This document shows positions 5,581-7,098 of a stretch of 7,098 nt of DNA, in pieces; within the stretch, counting starts at the first letter, position 1, and every line of letters begins with the position of its first letter. Source of the stretch: Acidobacteriota bacterium (GTDB lineage Bacteria; Acidobacteriota; Terriglobia; Terriglobales; Acidobacteriaceae); the NCBI GenBank assembly GCA_021781255.1, contig JAJXXG010001146.1, positions 1-7,098 on the forward strand, read 5' to 3'. The translations under genes were made by a program, and so were the position numbers. The notes under the pieces are model-generated. The model saw only the letters and a program-made list of their open reading frames with translations. It did no database searches and was not told where the DNA came from.

Positions 5581-6009
5581 CTAGACCGCAACATTCACCG
5601 TCTCGCCGTCTGCAAATTCATCTTTCCCGCTGTTCAATTTGGAAAGCGAACGCAACGGCCTGCCGGCGAAAAACACGTCCTTCGCCTGAAAGGCGAGGGG
5701 TCTACCGATTCCCTTTCGGGGGACTCTAAATGAAGGGCGGATCGGCTAAAAAAACGCAATAGGAAGCCCGTAGAGCGTTCGCTGAGGTGTGCGGTATACA
5801 GAACCATTACCCGTTTCAGGCCGATTTTCTGTTGGGTCGGGTCAGTCGAGCTGACCTGGAGCCACGCCACTTGAGCGCATGGTCGGCGACCAACTCAGCA
5901 CTGGCCAGAGAATAACGATCACTAACTGCCCTCGCGACCGCAATTATGAAAGGGAAATTGAACTGCCGCACCAGGACGGTTACCACCTCCGATCCCCTTG
6001 GGCACATAG
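5581..6009. other. Stretch without a convincing gene
   Basis: Apart from the doubtful amber-interrupted frame at 5730-5915, I see only a small hairpin, TCGCCT (5682-5687) / AGGCGA (5691-5696) with a GAA loop and no T-tract. No terminal repeats of an insertion sequence, no tRNA and no recognisable domain are present. It is probably decayed sequence next to the transposase remnants. Confidence 0.4.
5730..5915 (+). pseudogene. Possible small gene interrupted by an amber codon
   Basis: An ATG at 5730 follows CGGGGGA at workable Shine-Dalgarno spacing and opens MKGGSAKKTQ, then TAG at 5760-5762. The same frame goes on without a stop for 50 codons to TAA at 5913-5915, beginning EARRAFAEVCGIQNHYPFQ, with a composition that looks protein-like. 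I know no family for it. The simplest reading is a broken small gene; chance is also possible because the stretch is short. Confidence 0.2.
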
Positions 6010-6598
6010 GCTACCACCGAATTGTTCGAGTCGATCGGTGGCAACGACGGGAGACTGACCAAAGAGGACCGCGACTTCCTTTGGGAGAAGTGGCGCGTGC
6101 CAAAGACGAGATCCGCGACCGCCGAGCCTGGTTGTGCGAACTGCATTTCGACCAAATGCGCGGAGTTGCCGGAGAATGCCTGAACCTGGCGCACAGCGAT
6201 TCCGGCGCCGCTAAGGAGCGGATCAAGCTCGCCAACCAGGAGAGGACGCAGCACCCACTCGACCGAGACCAGTACGCTCACACCGCGAGAATCTCGATGA
6301 GGCCTGGAATCTCGCCTCTCAGACTTCCAGCAGCCGGCACCAGGAATGGCGCGAGCGGATGGCCGACCATGTTGAGCGGTGGCTCGAACTGCCCCGCAAG
6401 AACGAGTCCGTGATTCGATCTCTCGAAGAAGAAGTGGAGCGATGCGAGGAGATGGAGTCGAGCACGCGCAGTACGGAATTCGCTGAGCGCGTGCAGGGCA
6501 GGATTGAGGAAAAGCTCGAAAAGATCCGCGACATCCACCGCACGAACCAAGAGCTAGAAGAGAGAATCGAGACCGCAAAAGGGAAGCTCGGCCGGTAA
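6010..6598 (+). pseudogene. Coiled-coil protein gene broken by two frameshifts
   Basis: Three consecutive frames carry protein-like, highly charged sequence that joins into one product of roughly 195 residues. Frame one (6010 to about 6099) gives ELFESIGGNDGRLTKED then RDFLWEKWR. Frame two (about 6100-6280) gives KDEIRDRRAWLCELHFDQMR then GECLNLAHSDSGAAKERIKL. Frame three (about 6284-6598, TAA) gives RENLDEAWNLAS, HQEWRERMADHVERWLEL and a long Glu/Arg/Lys coiled coil ending AKGKLGR. Shifts are needed near 6097-6101 and 6278-6286. Upstream of 6010 there is an in-frame TAG, so the true start is lost or is the TTG at 6022. The last segment alone, from ATG 6359 (79 aa), is open. The W-EKWR / W-RER pattern is loosely reminiscent of DUF349-type helical proteins, but I would not name it. 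Function unknown. Confidence 0.5.
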
Positions 6599-6670
6599 GC
6601 GGAAAGTAACTCGTACCTGGGACGTTTGCTTAGAGGGACGGTTGGAATCAGTCCGGAGTTCATCAGAGGT

Positions 6671-6705
6671 GCACCGGCCTTGCCTCTGCAGCTCAAGGCC
6701 GGTGC
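6671..6705. terminator. Perfect 12-bp hairpin between convergent genes
   Basis: GCACCGGCCTTG (6671-6682) is the exact reverse complement of CAAGGCCGGTGC (6694-6705), with an 11-nt loop. It sits between the 3' end of the broken coiled-coil gene (plus) and the 3' end of the minus-strand gene at the right edge, where a two-way terminator is expected. No T-tract follows on either strand, so it is an imperfect intrinsic terminator or a transcript-end stabilising structure. Confidence 0.45.
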
Positions 6706-6756
6706 TGTGACCGGAAGCTTCGGAGTCCGCTTACCTGATACAGCACAGGCAGGAGG

Positions 6757-7098
6757 TCATTCGCTCTCTAATCCGGTCGTAAAGTGGGTCACGCGGAATC
6801 GCCCGTACGAAGGCCGAAAATCGCCTACCCCTTTAAATCGGCCTGCCATGCAGGCGACCTCATGCAGTAGATCGGGGCTGATGTATTCGGGCGCGTTCAC
6901 AAGGAGGTCAACTGTTGCCGACCACCCCGTGTGGAATGCGGGACGATGACGAGTGACGGCATTGAGTTGAACCCGCACCCGGGCTCTGTGGATGAAGTCC
7001 CACTCCTCCGTCAGCTCGCCTTTTGCCGTCTTGATAGGCGTGAACTCTCTTGACCAGTTGACACTCGCCTTGAACAGCTCAAACGCCGATTTCCGAGG
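6757..7098 (-). CDS. Phage-type conserved hypothetical protein, 3' part (gene enters from right edge)
   Basis: The minus strand is open from the right edge to TGA at 6757-6759: 113 codons, beginning PRKSAFELFKASVNWSREF and ending VTHFTTGLESE. No start lies at the edge, so the gene continues outside. A GTG at 6978 sits in the frame but has no sign of being the real start, since good coding sequence goes on upstream (ELTEEWDFIHRARVRVQL). The ending, with LLHEVACMAGRFKGVG followed by DFRPSYGRFRVTHF, resembles the C-terminus of a group of hypothetical proteins of phages and prophages that close with a Gly-Arg-x-x-Gly-x-Gly-x-Phe-Arg-Pro ... GRF pattern. Function is not known to me. It supports a phage-like or satellite origin for the element. 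It converges on the coiled-coil pseudogene with the 6671-6705 hairpin between. Confidence 0.65.
   Translation of the reverse strand, partial: PRKSAFELFKASVNWSREFTPIKTAKGELTEEWDFIHRARVRVQLNAVTRHRPAFHTGWSATVDLLVNAPEYISPDLLHEVACMAGRFKGVGDFRPSYGRFRVTHFTTGLESE

Noticed and set aside
5922..6578. 218-codon open frame on the minus strand
   Set aside because: It is antisense to the charged coiled-coil sequence; its Ser/Arg/Ala-rich translation has no domain and the plus-strand reading is far more protein-like.
6902..6956. AAGGAGGT followed by TTG on the plus strand, suggesting a gene start
   Set aside because: The frame stops after 13 codons, and the same bases encode the TVDLLVN part of the minus-strand gene.

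Overview
The window is GC-rich bacterial DNA and reads as one end of an integrated mobile element. I cannot fix the host. The gene types (tyrosine integrase, excisionase-like protein, DUF927 helicase, IS21 and IS1-like debris) and the composition suit a soil Gram-negative such as an Acidobacteriota or a proteobacterium, but that is only an impression.

Left edge (1-202): the minus strand carries the 3' part of a tRNA-Arg (anticodon ACG) followed by its own intrinsic terminator. The 5' part of the tRNA is missing and is replaced by unrelated sequence. This is what a displaced attachment-site half looks like. Because the native terminator stays with this fragment, the rebuilt tRNA-Arg should lie at the far end of the element, beyond base 7098. 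Between the att fragment and the integrase lies a perfect 12-bp tandem repeat.

Integration and control (203-1736): a complete tyrosine recombinase on the plus strand is followed by a convergent excisionase-like helix-turn-helix protein, and their 3' ends overlap by 83 bp. Then come about 660 bp without a confident gene (1737-2397), rich in inverted repeats. This stretch holds one doubtful small ORF and, on the minus strand, a mini-ORF with a very good ribosome binding site that runs into an intrinsic terminator.

Replication (2398-5105): a large intact protein combines a Toprim-like DUF3854 region with a DUF927 P-loop ATPase/helicase, the likely replication protein of the element. Immediately downstream about 200 bp hold ten exact copies of GGGAAC/GTTCCC, several with 9-bp spacing and on both strands, around a 12-bp palindrome. 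I read this as a candidate iteron origin.

Decayed cargo (5106-6598): a short IS21 IstA remnant (minus) abuts an IS1-like transposase remnant (plus). They are followed by a possible small gene interrupted by an amber codon and a coiled-coil gene that needs two frameshifts to be read.

Right edge (6671-7098): a perfect 12-bp hairpin, then the C-terminal 113 codons of a minus-strand gene that enters from beyond the window and resembles phage-type hypothetical proteins. Overall: integrase + excisionase + DUF927 replicase + candidate origin form a small integrative element or phage-satellite-like core, with a cargo region eroded by insertion sequences.
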